Origin: Allobosea sp. 67-29
Lineage (GTDB): Bacteria > Pseudomonadota > Alphaproteobacteria > Rhizobiales > Beijerinckiaceae
NCBI RefSeq assembly: GCF_001898115.1
Contig: NZ_MKSQ01000008.1
Coordinates: 19,250 to 83,249 of the forward strand
Reading direction: 5' to 3'
Length of the DNA: 64,000 nt
Shown: piece after piece, positions 20,135 to 28,231 of the stretch
Numbering within the stretch: the stretch's first letter is position 1
Layout of the letters: the number at the start of each line of letters is the position of its first letter
Position numbers and translations under genes: made by a program
Notes under the pieces: model-generated
The model's input: only the letters and a program-made list of their open reading frames with translations
Database searches by the model: none
What the model was told of the DNA's origin: nothing

Positions 20135-21379
20135 ATGACGGAAGCCTTCGCCATCACGCCCGAGGATATCGACGCTGCCGCGCGGCGGATCGGGCGCCAT
20201 GTGCTGCGCACGCCCCTCGTACCGGCCCCGCGGCTGTCCGAACTGACCGGCGCGCAGGTCCTGGTGAAGCACGAGAACATGCAGGCTACCGCCTCGTTCA
20301 AGGAGCGCGGCGCCGTCAACAAGCTCCTCTCGCTGAGCGAAGCCGAATGCCGGCGAGGCGTCATCGCGATGTCGGCCGGCAATCATGCGCAGGCGGTCGC
20401 CTACCACGCCAAACGCTTCGGCATTCCGGCGACCATCGTGATGCCGGAGGCCACGCCGCTGGTGAAGGTCGAGAACACGCGCGCGCATGGCGCGCGGGTC
20501 GTGCTGCACGGTGAGACCCTGTCCGAGTCGGCCGACCGGGCGCAGGAGCTGGCCGGCGCCGAGCAACTCGTCTTCGTCCATCCCTACGACGATGCCGCGG
20601 TGATGGCGGGCCAGGGCACCGTCGTGCGCGAGATGCTGGCCGACGAGCCCGATCTCGACGTGCTCGTCATCCCGCTCGGCGGCGGCGGCCTGATGGCCGG
20701 CAATGCCGTCGCCGCCAAGGCGATCAAGCCCGGCATCGAGCTCATCGGCGTCGAGGCCGGGCTCTATCCCTCCTTCTTCAATGCGATCCATGCACAGGAT
20801 CGGCCCATCGGTGGCGCGACGCTGGCCGAGGGGATCGCGGTGAAGACGGTCGGGCGGCTGACCTTGCCGATCGTCGCCAGCCTGGTCTCGGAGTTGGTAC
20901 TCGTCGGCGAGGACCTGATCGAGCGCGCCGTCAACGCCTATGCCTGCCTGCAGCACTCTCTGACGGAAGGCGCCGGCGCGGCCGGGCTTGCCGCCATGCT
21001 GAAGGATCCGCAGCGCTATGCCGGGCGCAAGGTCGGGCTGGTCCTCAGCGGCGGCAATATCGACACGCGCCTGCTGGCCGCGATCATGGTGCGCGAGCTG
21101 GAGCGGGAGGACCGCATCGTCGCCTTCCGGCTCACGACCAGCGACCGACCCGGCCTTCTCGGCAGGATCGCGAGCCTGCTGGGCGAGGAAGGCGCCAATA
21201 TCCTGGAGGTCAGCCATGGCCGGCTCTTCCTCGACGTTCCGGCGAAGGGCGTCACGCTCGACGTCACCGTGGAGACGCGCGGGGAAGCGCATTCTCGCGC
21301 GATCGAGGAAATGCTCGCAAAAAATGGCTTCGCACCGCGGCGCATCCTGCCGCGCGGTCTTGCGGAACCGGCACGCTGA
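20135..21379 (+). CDS. Threonine ammonia-lyase with C-terminal ACT domain
   Basis: This PLP enzyme deaminates threonine (and probably serine) to 2-oxobutyrate, the first step toward isoleucine or a catabolic route. The PLP lysine is Lys56 in ATASFKERGA. The phosphate-binding glycine loop is IPLGGGGLMAGNA, with SAGNHAQAVAYHA before it. Residues from about 330 form an ACT domain (FRLTTSDRPGLLGRIASLLGEEGANI), a regulatory amino-acid-binding fold. The 414-residue single-ACT form corresponds to the enzyme annotated ilvA or tdcB in alphaproteobacteria. Confidence 0.92.
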   Translation: MTEAFAITPEDIDAAARRIGRHVLRTPLVPAPRLSELTGAQVLVKHENMQATASFKERGAVNKLLSLSEAECRRGVIAMSAGNHAQAVAYHAKRFGIPATIVMPEATPLVKVENTRAHGARVVLHGETLSESADRAQELAGAEQLVFVHPYDDAAVMAGQGTVVREMLADEPDLDVLVIPLGGGGLMAGNAVAAKAIKPGIELIGVEAGLYPSFFNAIHAQDRPIGGATLAEGIAVKTVGRLTLPIVASLVSELVLVGEDLIERAVNAYACLQHSLTEGAGAAGLAAMLKDPQRYAGRKVGLVLSGGNIDTRLLAAIMVRELEREDRIVAFRLTTSDRPGLLGRIASLLGEEGANILEVSHGRLFLDVPAKGVTLDVTVETRGEAHSRAIEEMLAKNGFAPRRILPRGLAEPAR

Positions 21380-21436
21380 CCAAACATTGAGGCCTGAAGG
21401 CCGCATTCCCGCGCGCCCTTGGAGGACGATACCTCG

Positions 21437-21910
21437 ATGAGCGACACCCGCTACGGCCAGCCGCCGATCACGGCCCTGGAGCAGCGCCCCTACCAGAACG
21501 TCAGCGGCGTCCTCGGATCGCGGCTGTTCGCCTGGATCATCGACATCATCGCGCTGTTCTTTCTCGGCTGGCTGGTCTTTCTGCTGCTGGTTGTGCTCGG
21601 CATCGTCACCTTCGGCGCGACCTGGTTCCTGATCCCCGCCGCAACCTTCGTCACAGCGCTAGGCTACGCGGCCCTGACCGTCGGCGGCCCGCGCCAGTCG
21701 ACCTGGGGCATGCGAGTCGCGGGCCTCAGGGTCGAGACGGTAAACGGCGGCCGGCCGGACGGGATCGTAGCGGCGGTGCACGCGCTGTTTTTCTACGTGG
21801 CTGCCGGCACGGTGGCGCTGTGGCTGCTCGACATCGCATGCGGCCTGTTCCGCTCGGACCGACGTCTCGGCCATGACCTGCTGACGGGCCTCGTCGTGGT
21901 GCGGGCCTGA
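21437..21910 (+). CDS. RDD-family membrane protein
   Basis: This 157-residue inner-membrane protein starts at ATG 21437, 11 bases after GGAGG; a TTG at 21419 is the alternative. After a polar N-terminus it has the Arg-Asp-Asp type helix SRLFAWIIDIIALFFLGW (R and D conserved). A long hydrophobic segment follows, then QSTWGMRVAGLRVET and the C-terminal SDRRLGHDLLTGLVVVRA, all typical of RDD proteins. The function is unknown; some family members are ion antiporters. Confidence 0.85.
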   Translation: MSDTRYGQPPITALEQRPYQNVSGVLGSRLFAWIIDIIALFFLGWLVFLLLVVLGIVTFGATWFLIPAATFVTALGYAALTVGGPRQSTWGMRVAGLRVETVNGGRPDGIVAAVHALFFYVAAGTVALWLLDIACGLFRSDRRLGHDLLTGLVVVRA

Positions 21911-21934
21911 GCAGCGGGCTGCTGCGCGGCAACG

Positions 21935-22765
21935 TCAGAAGCGAAAGCGCAGCAGCCGGCCGATGCGCGAGAGCGCCGGGATCGCCCCCATCACGGGAAT
22001 GGCCATTCGGGCGACGAGGGACATGCGCGCGACCTGCGCCGGGTCGTAGCCGCCTGGTCCGTACCCCGCCAGCTCCTCGACGAGTTCGAGACGGGGCAAC
22101 TGCCGGAGCAGATCTTCCGGATCGTCGAGAGACCAATGCAGCGTGGCGTCCGTGGCGCGGATGGAAGGCTGCCAGGCAATCAGCATCAGCCCGAGGCGGC
22201 TATAGGCATCGAAGGCGAGTTCGCCACCCGGCAGATGGCCCATTAGCCGCTCCAACAGGAGCACCACCTCCTCCGCGGGCAAATAGGGCAAAAGCCCTTC
22301 CGCGATCACGAAAGCCGGCCTGTCCTGCGGCACCGCGTCGAGCCAGCGCGGCTCGGTTACCGAGGACGGCACCAACACGCAGCCGTCGCGCGACGGATAG
22401 AGGTGCTGCCGCAACGCGATCACATCGGGATAGTCGACGTCGAACCACCGGACACCCGGCTGCGGCGCAACCCTGAAGACGCGGCTATCCAGCCCGCAGC
22501 CGAGATGAAGCACCGTCGCCTCGGGAACCCGGTTCAAGAAATCGCGCGTCCAGCCGTCGATGACATGCGCCCTCAGCGCGATGCCGATCATCATGTCGCG
22601 GTCGATCTTCAGCCTGCCGAAATCGTAGTCGATCCGCGCGAGCGCCCGAGCCGCGAAACGATCCTTCAACAACGAATCGGACAACTCGCTCTCGCCGGCC
22701 TTGGCACAGAGCGTGACGAGAAGCGTTTCCTGCGCTCCGTGGAGCTTCACCTTTTCGCCAGTCAT
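21935..22765 (-). CDS. Class I SAM-dependent methyltransferase, leucine carboxyl methyltransferase family
   Basis: This is a 276-residue enzyme with the SAM-binding motif VLHLGCGLDSRVFR. The VRWFDVDYPDVIALR segment follows, characteristic of the LCM/TcmP family of O-methyltransferases, with FVIAEGLLPYLPAEEV further on. The substrate is unknown in bacteria. It lies on the minus strand between two plus-strand genes and probably has its own promoter in the space shared with bpt. Confidence 0.85.
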   Translation of the reverse strand: MTGEKVKLHGAQETLLVTLCAKAGESELSDSLLKDRFAARALARIDYDFGRLKIDRDMMIGIALRAHVIDGWTRDFLNRVPEATVLHLGCGLDSRVFRVAPQPGVRWFDVDYPDVIALRQHLYPSRDGCVLVPSSVTEPRWLDAVPQDRPAFVIAEGLLPYLPAEEVVLLLERLMGHLPGGELAFDAYSRLGLMLIAWQPSIRATDATLHWSLDDPEDLLRQLPRLELVEELAGYGPGGYDPAQVARMSLVARMAIPVMGAIPALSRIGRLLRFRF

Positions 22766-22846
22766 GGCAGCCTCCCCCCATCGCGCTTGTTGCCGCCGCC
22801 GCCGATGCTACATTGAGGAGCGCAAGCTTCCGGGGAGCCAGCCGAC

Positions 22847-23611
22847 GTGACCCGCCCGTTGCGGGATGCCCCGCAATTCTATCTCACTTCGCCGACCACG
22901 TGCCCCTATTTGCCGGGTCGCGAGGAGCGGAAGGTGTTCACGCATCTCGTCGGACCGCGTGCCCGCGACCTCAACAACGTGCTGTCGCAAGGCGGGTTCC
23001 GCCGCTCCCAGAGCATCGCCTACCGGCCGGCCTGCGAAGTCTGCCGGGCCTGCGTCTCGGTGCGGGTCTGCGTCGACGATTTTCTCTGGTCGCGCGGCTT
23101 CCGCAAGGTGCTGGCGCGCAACGACGACCTCATCGGGGAAGCACGGCCGCCACAGCCACGCTCCGAGCATTACTCGCTCTTTCGCAGCTATCTCGACGCG
23201 CGGCATCCGGACGGCGGCATGGCGACGATGTCGGCCCTCGACTTCGCGATGATGGTCGAAGACACCCATGTCGAGACCAGCCTGATCGAGTACCGGCGCC
23301 GCGGCCCCGATTCCGGCTTTACCGGCCGGGGCCAGGGCGACCTCTTCGCCATGGCGCTCACGGACACGCTGAACGACGGCCTGTCGATGGTCTATTCGGT
23401 CTACGACCCGGCGCTCGAGCCCCGCTCGCTCGGTACATTCATGGTGCTGGACCACATCGCCCGTGCCAGGCGTCTCGGGCTGCCTTATGTCTATCTCGGC
23501 TACTGGGTCGAAGGCTCTCCCAAAATGGCCTACAAGGCCCGCTTCCTGCCGCAGGAGCGCCTGACGCCGCAAGGCTGGGAACGGGTCGAGCGCGCCGCTT
23601 CAACCGATTGA
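22847..23611 (+). CDS. bpt: Bacterial leucyl/arginyl-tRNA--protein transferase (Bpt/ATE type)
   Basis: Bpt transfers leucine from tRNA to N-terminal Asp or Glu of proteins, marking them for the ClpS/ClpAP degradation route. The 254 residues start at GTG 22847 behind GGGGAG. Family marks are [41 protein letters not shown] with a Cys cluster, [24 protein letters not shown], and [11 protein letters not shown]. It is a single gene, divergent from the methyltransferase. Confidence 0.93.
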   Translation: MTRPLRDAPQFYLTSPTTCPYLPGREERKVFTHLVGPRARDLNNVLSQGGFRRSQSIAYRPACEVCRACVSVRVCVDDFLWSRGFRKVLARNDDLIGEARPPQPRSEHYSLFRSYLDARHPDGGMATMSALDFAMMVEDTHVETSLIEYRRRGPDSGFTGRGQGDLFAMALTDTLNDGLSMVYSVYDPALEPRSLGTFMVLDHIARARRLGLPYVYLGYWVEGSPKMAYKARFLPQERLTPQGWERVERAASTD

Positions 23612-23722
23612 TACGCAACGGCGCCGCGCGTCCGCGGAGGTTGCCGCCTCGGAGCGGTCCAGCCACCCTGCTCCTTCCATAATCAGGCGGCGCAGCACCG
23701 AGTCGCGCCCCGCGGAGGAACG

Positions 23723-24370
23723 ATGAGCGAAGAGCTGACCCAGCGCCTCGAGCGCTGCTACACCGGTGTCGTCCACGACGTGATGCGCGGGATGGGGCTG
23801 AGCGACTTCACCTTGCCGCCGGAACTGCGACCGCTGCTCCCGGGCCAGAAGCTCGCCGGACCCGCGTTCACCGTGGAAGGCAGGACCGGAACCTTCGATG
23901 CCCATGAGACGCTCCTCGGCTGGACCGGCCTGCTCTCGGCCGCCAAGCCCGGCCATGTCTGGGTCTGCCAGCCCAACACCGAGGAGATCGCGCTGATGGG
24001 CGAGCTCTCGGCCGAGACGCTGAAGAACAAGGGCGTGCGCGGCTGCGTCATCGACGGGCTGTCTCGCGACACCGAGTTCATGATCGAGATGGGCTTCCAG
24101 GCCTATTTCAAGGCCTACACGCCGCGCGACATCGTCGGAGCCTGGCTGCCGAAGGCCGTCGACGAGCCGATCAAGATCGGCGCGGTCTGGATTCGGCCGG
24201 GCGACTATATCCTCGCCGATCGCGACGGCGTCGTACGCATCCCGGTCGAGATCCTCGAGGAGGTCCTCGACAAGGCCGAAGCCGGCATCTCGACGGAGAA
24301 CAAGGTCCGCACCGCGATCCTCTCCGGCACGGACCCGCAGCAGGCCTATCTGCAGTACGGCAAGTTCTGA
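23723..24370 (+). CDS. RraA-family protein / HMG-type aldolase-like
   Basis: This 215-residue protein shares the RraA/4-hydroxy-4-methyl-2-oxoglutarate aldolase fold. The key region is NKGVRGCVIDGLSRDTEF, with the Arg-Asp pair that binds substrate and metal in aldolases, followed by GFQAYFKAYTPRDIVG. The upstream part GPAFTVEGRTGTFDAHE is also typical. It has more of the aldolase features than the RNase E inhibitor, but no pathway neighbours confirm a substrate. The ATG is preceded by GGAGGAACG. Confidence 0.8.
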   Translation: MSEELTQRLERCYTGVVHDVMRGMGLSDFTLPPELRPLLPGQKLAGPAFTVEGRTGTFDAHETLLGWTGLLSAAKPGHVWVCQPNTEEIALMGELSAETLKNKGVRGCVIDGLSRDTEFMIEMGFQAYFKAYTPRDIVGAWLPKAVDEPIKIGAVWIRPGDYILADRDGVVRIPVEILEEVLDKAEAGISTENKVRTAILSGTDPQQAYLQYGKF

Positions 24371-24460
24371 CGGCGCAGCTCGGCAAGCCGAGCGGCCGTC
24401 GCAACCCGGACGGCATAAGGCCTCTTCCGCGCCGCCGCGCGACCGGCTAAGCGTGGCCAC

Positions 24461-24850
24461 ATGGCGAGGGCGACACAACGGACGGGGTGGCGGCGCAGCG
24501 CGACCGCGCTGTTCGTCGCCTATGCCCTCGTCCTGCAGACCACCCTGACGGCACTGGCCTCCGGGCTTGCCGCCCAGCCCGACCCGTTCCTCACCACCCC
24601 ACTCTGCAGCCCCGGCCAGAGCGCCCCGCTCGACCCGGCCCGGCAAAGCGGCAAGACCAGCCTGCCGGCCTGCTGCGCGACGTTCTGCCTCGCGCTGGCC
24701 ACGGCCGTGCCGCCAGCCGCAGCGACGGTGACGGCGAATTTCCCGGCTTGGCGTTTCATCGCGCGCCCCCCGGTTCGCAGCGACACGGCCAACCCCGCTA
24801 CGACCGGCGTCTATCCGCTCGGCGCCCGGGCCCCGCCCCTTCCTGTCTGA
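24461..24850 (+). CDS. Cys-rich exported protein (possibly DUF2946-like)
   Basis: This 129-residue protein has an N-terminal hydrophobic segment (TALFVAYALVLQTTLTALASGLAA). It is followed by CSPGQS and SLPACCATFCLALA and a proline-rich tail, so four Cys lie in the presumed exported part. Size, Cys pattern and position before a PepSY transmembrane gene resemble the DUF2946 proteins found near metal-uptake genes, but I am not sure of the family. It is 34 bases from the next gene and likely co-transcribed. Confidence 0.6.
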   Translation: MARATQRTGWRRSATALFVAYALVLQTTLTALASGLAAQPDPFLTTPLCSPGQSAPLDPARQSGKTSLPACCATFCLALATAVPPAAATVTANFPAWRFIARPPVRSDTANPATTGVYPLGARAPPLPV

Positions 24851-24884
24851 AGCAACCCCTTCCCTTCAGATCAGGATTCCTGCC

Positions 24885-26255
24885 ATGACTACCGTCACCC
24901 TGACGGCGGCTGCCGCGCCCGAGCGCGCCGGCAAGCGCGCCACCTCGTTCTATCGCGCCGTTTGGCGCTGGCATTTCTATGCCGGTCTCCTCACCCTGCC
25001 GTTCCTCATCCTGCTCGCCGTGACGGGCGGACTCTACCTGTTCAGGGGCGAGCTCGACGGCCTGATTCACCGGGACGTCAAGCGCGTCGAGGCACGCGCG
25101 GCCGCCCCCCGCCCTCCGAGCGAGCTCGTCGCAAGGGCGCTCCAGGCGCTCCCGGGCAAGGCCGTGAAATACATGCCGCCCGAAACGGCCACGAATTCGG
25201 CGGAGGTCACGATCCTAGGTACCGACGGCGCAAAGACCGTGGTCTATGTCGATCCCTACGACGCGCGCGTCCTCGGGCAGATCGCGGACCGCGGGACCGC
25301 GATGTGGATCGTCCGGCAATTGCACAGCCTCGGCTATTTCGGGCCGGTCGCGAAAGGCGTCATCGAGATCGTCGGCGGCTGGGCGATCCTGCTCGTGCTT
25401 AGCGGGCTCTATCTGTGGTGGCCGCGTCGGCAGGGCGGCGGCATCGTCACGGTGCGCGGCAAGCCGCGGCAGCGCGTGTTCTGGCGCGACCTGCACGCGG
25501 TCACGGGCCTGCTCGCAGGCGGGTTCATCCTGTTCCTCGCCGTCACCGGGATGCCTTGGTCGGTGCTGTGGGGCGCCAAGGTCAATCAGTGGGCGAACGG
25601 CCATAATTTCGGTTATCCGGCAGGCGTACGCGTGGCAGTGCCCATGTCGGACGAGCACCTCGCCCATGGCGGCCCGACGACATGGTCGCTCGAACAGGCT
25701 CGCCTGCCACGGTCGATGAGCGCAGGCACGGGCCCCATCGGCCTCGATGCGGCGGTGGCGACGCTCGACCGCCTCGGGCTGACGCGGGGCTATGCCGTGA
25801 ACCTGCCAAGCGGCCCCCGTGGCGTCTATACCGGCTCGGTCTATCCGAAGGACCTCGCGCTCCAGCGCGTCATTCATCTCGACCAGTACAGCGGCAAGCC
25901 GCTCCTCGACATGAGCTATGCCGACTACGGACCGCTGGGCAAGGCACTGGAATGGGGCATCAACGTCCATATGGGCCAGGAATTCGGCCTTGCGAACCAG
26001 CTCGTCATGCTCGCCGCCTGCTGTGGCACCGTCCTGCTCTGCGTCTCCGCGGTGGTGATGTGGTGGAAGCGTCGGCCGGCCGGCTCTCTCGGCACTCCAC
26101 CCTTGCCTGCGGACCGGAGGAGCCTCGTCATCGTCTTCGCAATTCTGGCCGTCGGCGGCGTGGTCTTCCCGCTCGTCGGCGCCTCGCTGATCGCGATGGC
26201 GCTCATCGACTGGCTGGCCCACAGGAATGCGCAACCAGAACGTGCATTAACCTAA
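24885..26255 (+). CDS. PepSY-associated transmembrane protein (PiuB-like)
   Basis: This 456-residue inner-membrane protein opens with the helix FYRAVWRWHFYAGLLTLPFLILLAVTGGLYLFRGE (residues about 22-56), the hallmark of PepSY_TM proteins. It contains further helices at about 160-178, 200-222, 365-390 and the C-terminus. Periplasmic regions lie between them, including VNLPSGPRGVYTGSVYP. Conserved His residues (WHFYAG, LHAVTG, HMGQEFG) could bind haem, as proposed for related reductases. Such proteins commonly accompany siderophore or copper uptake genes, but no TonB receptor is here. Confidence 0.85.
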   Translation: MTTVTLTAAAAPERAGKRATSFYRAVWRWHFYAGLLTLPFLILLAVTGGLYLFRGELDGLIHRDVKRVEARAAAPRPPSELVARALQALPGKAVKYMPPETATNSAEVTILGTDGAKTVVYVDPYDARVLGQIADRGTAMWIVRQLHSLGYFGPVAKGVIEIVGGWAILLVLSGLYLWWPRRQGGGIVTVRGKPRQRVFWRDLHAVTGLLAGGFILFLAVTGMPWSVLWGAKVNQWANGHNFGYPAGVRVAVPMSDEHLAHGGPTTWSLEQARLPRSMSAGTGPIGLDAAVATLDRLGLTRGYAVNLPSGPRGVYTGSVYPKDLALQRVIHLDQYSGKPLLDMSYADYGPLGKALEWGINVHMGQEFGLANQLVMLAACCGTVLLCVSAVVMWWKRRPAGSLGTPPLPADRRSLVIVFAILAVGGVVFPLVGASLIAMALIDWLAHRNAQPERALT

Positions 26256-26296
26256 CGACAATCGCCACTGCATAAGCTGTCGAAGAAAAAAGTCGA

Positions 26297-26322
26297 GGAG
26301 CGGGCGTATCCGCGCCCGTTCC
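26297..26322 (+). terminator. Hairpin after the PepSY gene
   Basis: GGAGCGGGCG and CGCCCGTTCC form a 10-bp stem (one G-T pair) with a 6-base loop, followed by TTTGG on the plus strand. It lies 42 bases past the PepSY stop. On the opposite strand a T6 run follows 4 bases later, so it could act in both directions. Confidence 0.55.
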
Positions 26323-26405
26323 TTTGGAAAAAGCCCTATCGGCTTAAGAGTAAATCAAGTTCGCGCCTTGCAATGTCCCGGCTACGTTACTGCCTGGGGG
26401 CCTTC

Positions 26406-27422
26406 ATGCTGCGCAACCTGACCCGGATGCCGACCGACCTGTCGTCGGATTCGCGCCGTCAGCTGCTGAATGCCGTCACCGACCTGTTCCTGCTGGACCA
26501 GGAGCCGACCGAGGCCAGCAAGGAGCATTACGGCCAGATCGCCGTGACCTCGCTCTCCCATCTCGGAGACGAGGAGCGCAGGGGCTATGCCGACCGCGTC
26601 GCTGCCATGCCGACCCTGCCACGCAACGTCGCCGTGACGCTCGGCGGCGATGGCAATGCCGAGGTGGCGCGGCTGGTCCTGACCTTGTCGCCGGTGCTGA
26701 CCGACAGCGACCTCGCCGCCATCGCCGTCAGCCAGACCCAGCAGCATCTGGCAGCCATCGCCGAGCGCGCGCGCCTGTCCGAACGCGTCACCGACATCCT
26801 CGTCGAGCGGGGCGACCGGACCGTGCTCACCACGGTCAGCGCCAATGAGGGCGCCGCCTTCTCGGATCGCGGCTTCGACCGCTTGCTGGAGCGTGGCAAC
26901 GGCGACGCCGCGATCGCCGGTAATCTGGCCCGCCGTTCCGACCTCGAGCCGAAACGCGCCGAGCGCGTGCTGCGTATCGTCGGGCAACTCGCCGAAACCG
27001 CGGCTGGCGCCAACTCGGACCCGCAATCGCTCGCCCGCCAGGCGCGCCAGCAGCGGCTCGAGGTGAAGCTGCTACTCTCCGACCTCGCCGCCAAGGTGCG
27101 CGAGGTCGACGACGTGCTGATCATGCTGGCCGACGAAGACCGGGCCTACCATCTCGCGCAGGTCCTGTCCCAGGTCGCCGACATCACGCCGGAGCAGGCG
27201 CTGCGCGTGCTGATGCAGCGCGACGCGAGCGGCATCGCGGTGACCTGTCGCTCGCTCGGCGTCGGCGCGACCGCATTCCGCGCCATCCTGCAGTTGCGCG
27301 CGCGGCGGCTGTATTTCTCCCTGCGCGATATCGACGACGACGTCGAAGCCTATGCGAAACTCGACCTTGCCACCGCCGAGCGGACCCTGCGCTTCCTCAA
27401 GCTGCGGACAAAGATCGCCTGA
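26406..27422 (+). CDS. DUF2336-domain protein
   Basis: This 338-residue alpha-helical cytoplasmic protein has no membrane segment and belongs to the DUF2336 family, common in alphaproteobacteria and unassigned in function. Repeating helical units (LTRMPTDLSSDSRRQLLNAV, LVLTLSPVLTDSDLAAIA, LAAIAERARLSERVTDILVERGD) resemble HEAT-like solenoids. The ATG at 26406 follows GGGGG. An in-frame ATG at 26373 would add 11 residues. It is monocistronic, with a terminator upstream. Confidence 0.75.
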   Translation: MLRNLTRMPTDLSSDSRRQLLNAVTDLFLLDQEPTEASKEHYGQIAVTSLSHLGDEERRGYADRVAAMPTLPRNVAVTLGGDGNAEVARLVLTLSPVLTDSDLAAIAVSQTQQHLAAIAERARLSERVTDILVERGDRTVLTTVSANEGAAFSDRGFDRLLERGNGDAAIAGNLARRSDLEPKRAERVLRIVGQLAETAAGANSDPQSLARQARQQRLEVKLLLSDLAAKVREVDDVLIMLADEDRAYHLAQVLSQVADITPEQALRVLMQRDASGIAVTCRSLGVGATAFRAILQLRARRLYFSLRDIDDDVEAYAKLDLATAERTLRFLKLRTKIA

Positions 27423-27521
27423 ACGCCGGGGCCGTATCGGCGCCTGCGCCACAAAACCGCGACATTCGGCCGGCCACATGCTAGCGTTTCGCGGAATGTC
27501 CGGCGCAAGGAAGCCTTGAAC

Positions 27522-28130
27522 GTGAGATTTTCGGTTGTTTCTGCCACGATGGCGGCCGCAGCGCTGATGATCGCGACCGGAGCGGGAGCAGCCCGCGCTC
27601 AGACGGCGCTGCCCCTGACCGGCTTCGGCAGCCTGCCTTCCTTCGCCTGGGACGGCCCGACCCTTTCGCCGAAGTGGGAGGGCTCCTATGCCCGCATCTC
27701 CTCCGGCTTCCAGGTGACGAGCGGCAAGCACATGGCGACCAGCGCTGGACCGACCTTCGGCCTCGAGATGGGGACGATGCGGCGAGAGGGCAATTTCGTC
27801 TACGGCATCGTCGGCGCGGTCGACTACGCTCCCTCCATCGGCGGATACGGCGTGCCGAGCTTCGGCAGCATCGCCTATACGCGCGACTTCGCCGGCGCGT
27901 TCCAGATCAAGACCGGCGTGCTCGTGACGCCGGATGTCCTGCTCTACACAAAGGTCGGCATGTCGGCGGCGAACGAGACCTGGCGCTATGGTGCGACGCC
28001 GTTCTCCACTCCCTTCACGCGCAGCGACATCGCCCTTCGGCCGGAGGCGCGCGCGGGCGTGGAGTGGGCCGTCACCGACAAGCTGACGCTCGGCCTCGAA
28101 GTCGGCGTTGTCGGCCAGCGGATTCGCTGA
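27522..28130 (+). CDS. Outer-membrane beta-barrel protein
   Basis: This 202-residue protein is probably exported. The signal VRFSVVSATMAAAALMIATG ends near ARA-Q. The mature part is rich in alternating hydrophobic strands with aromatic and glycine positions, for example GPTFGLEMGTMRREGNFVYGIVGAVDY and LTLGLEVGVVGQRIR ending in an aromatic-poor R. It looks like the small opacity/Omp25-type barrels. I start it at GTG 27522, 8 bases after AAGGAAG; a TTG at 27516 is too close to that site. Confidence 0.7.
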   Translation: MRFSVVSATMAAAALMIATGAGAARAQTALPLTGFGSLPSFAWDGPTLSPKWEGSYARISSGFQVTSGKHMATSAGPTFGLEMGTMRREGNFVYGIVGAVDYAPSIGGYGVPSFGSIAYTRDFAGAFQIKTGVLVTPDVLLYTKVGMSAANETWRYGATPFSTPFTRSDIALRPEARAGVEWAVTDKLTLGLEVGVVGQRIR

Positions 28131-28139
28131 GACCCCGAT

Positions 28140-28172
28140 TCAAGCGGTTGCGCGCTTGATTCCGCAACCGCT
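28140..28172. terminator. Two overlapping, mutually exclusive hairpins between convergent genes
   Basis: AGCGGTTGCG and CGCAACCGCT (28143-28152 and 28163-28172) form a 10-bp perfect stem. TCAAGCG and CGCTTGA (28140-28146 and 28153-28159) form a 7-bp stem that uses the same bases, so only one can exist at a time. The site lies between the stops of the barrel gene and parC. A two-way terminator is the simplest reading, though there is no T-run. Confidence 0.45.
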
Positions 28173-28231
28173 CGCAAGGCTCTGATTTCCCGCACCATTC
28201 GAGAGCGGGACGCGAAGATTCGCAGGCCACC

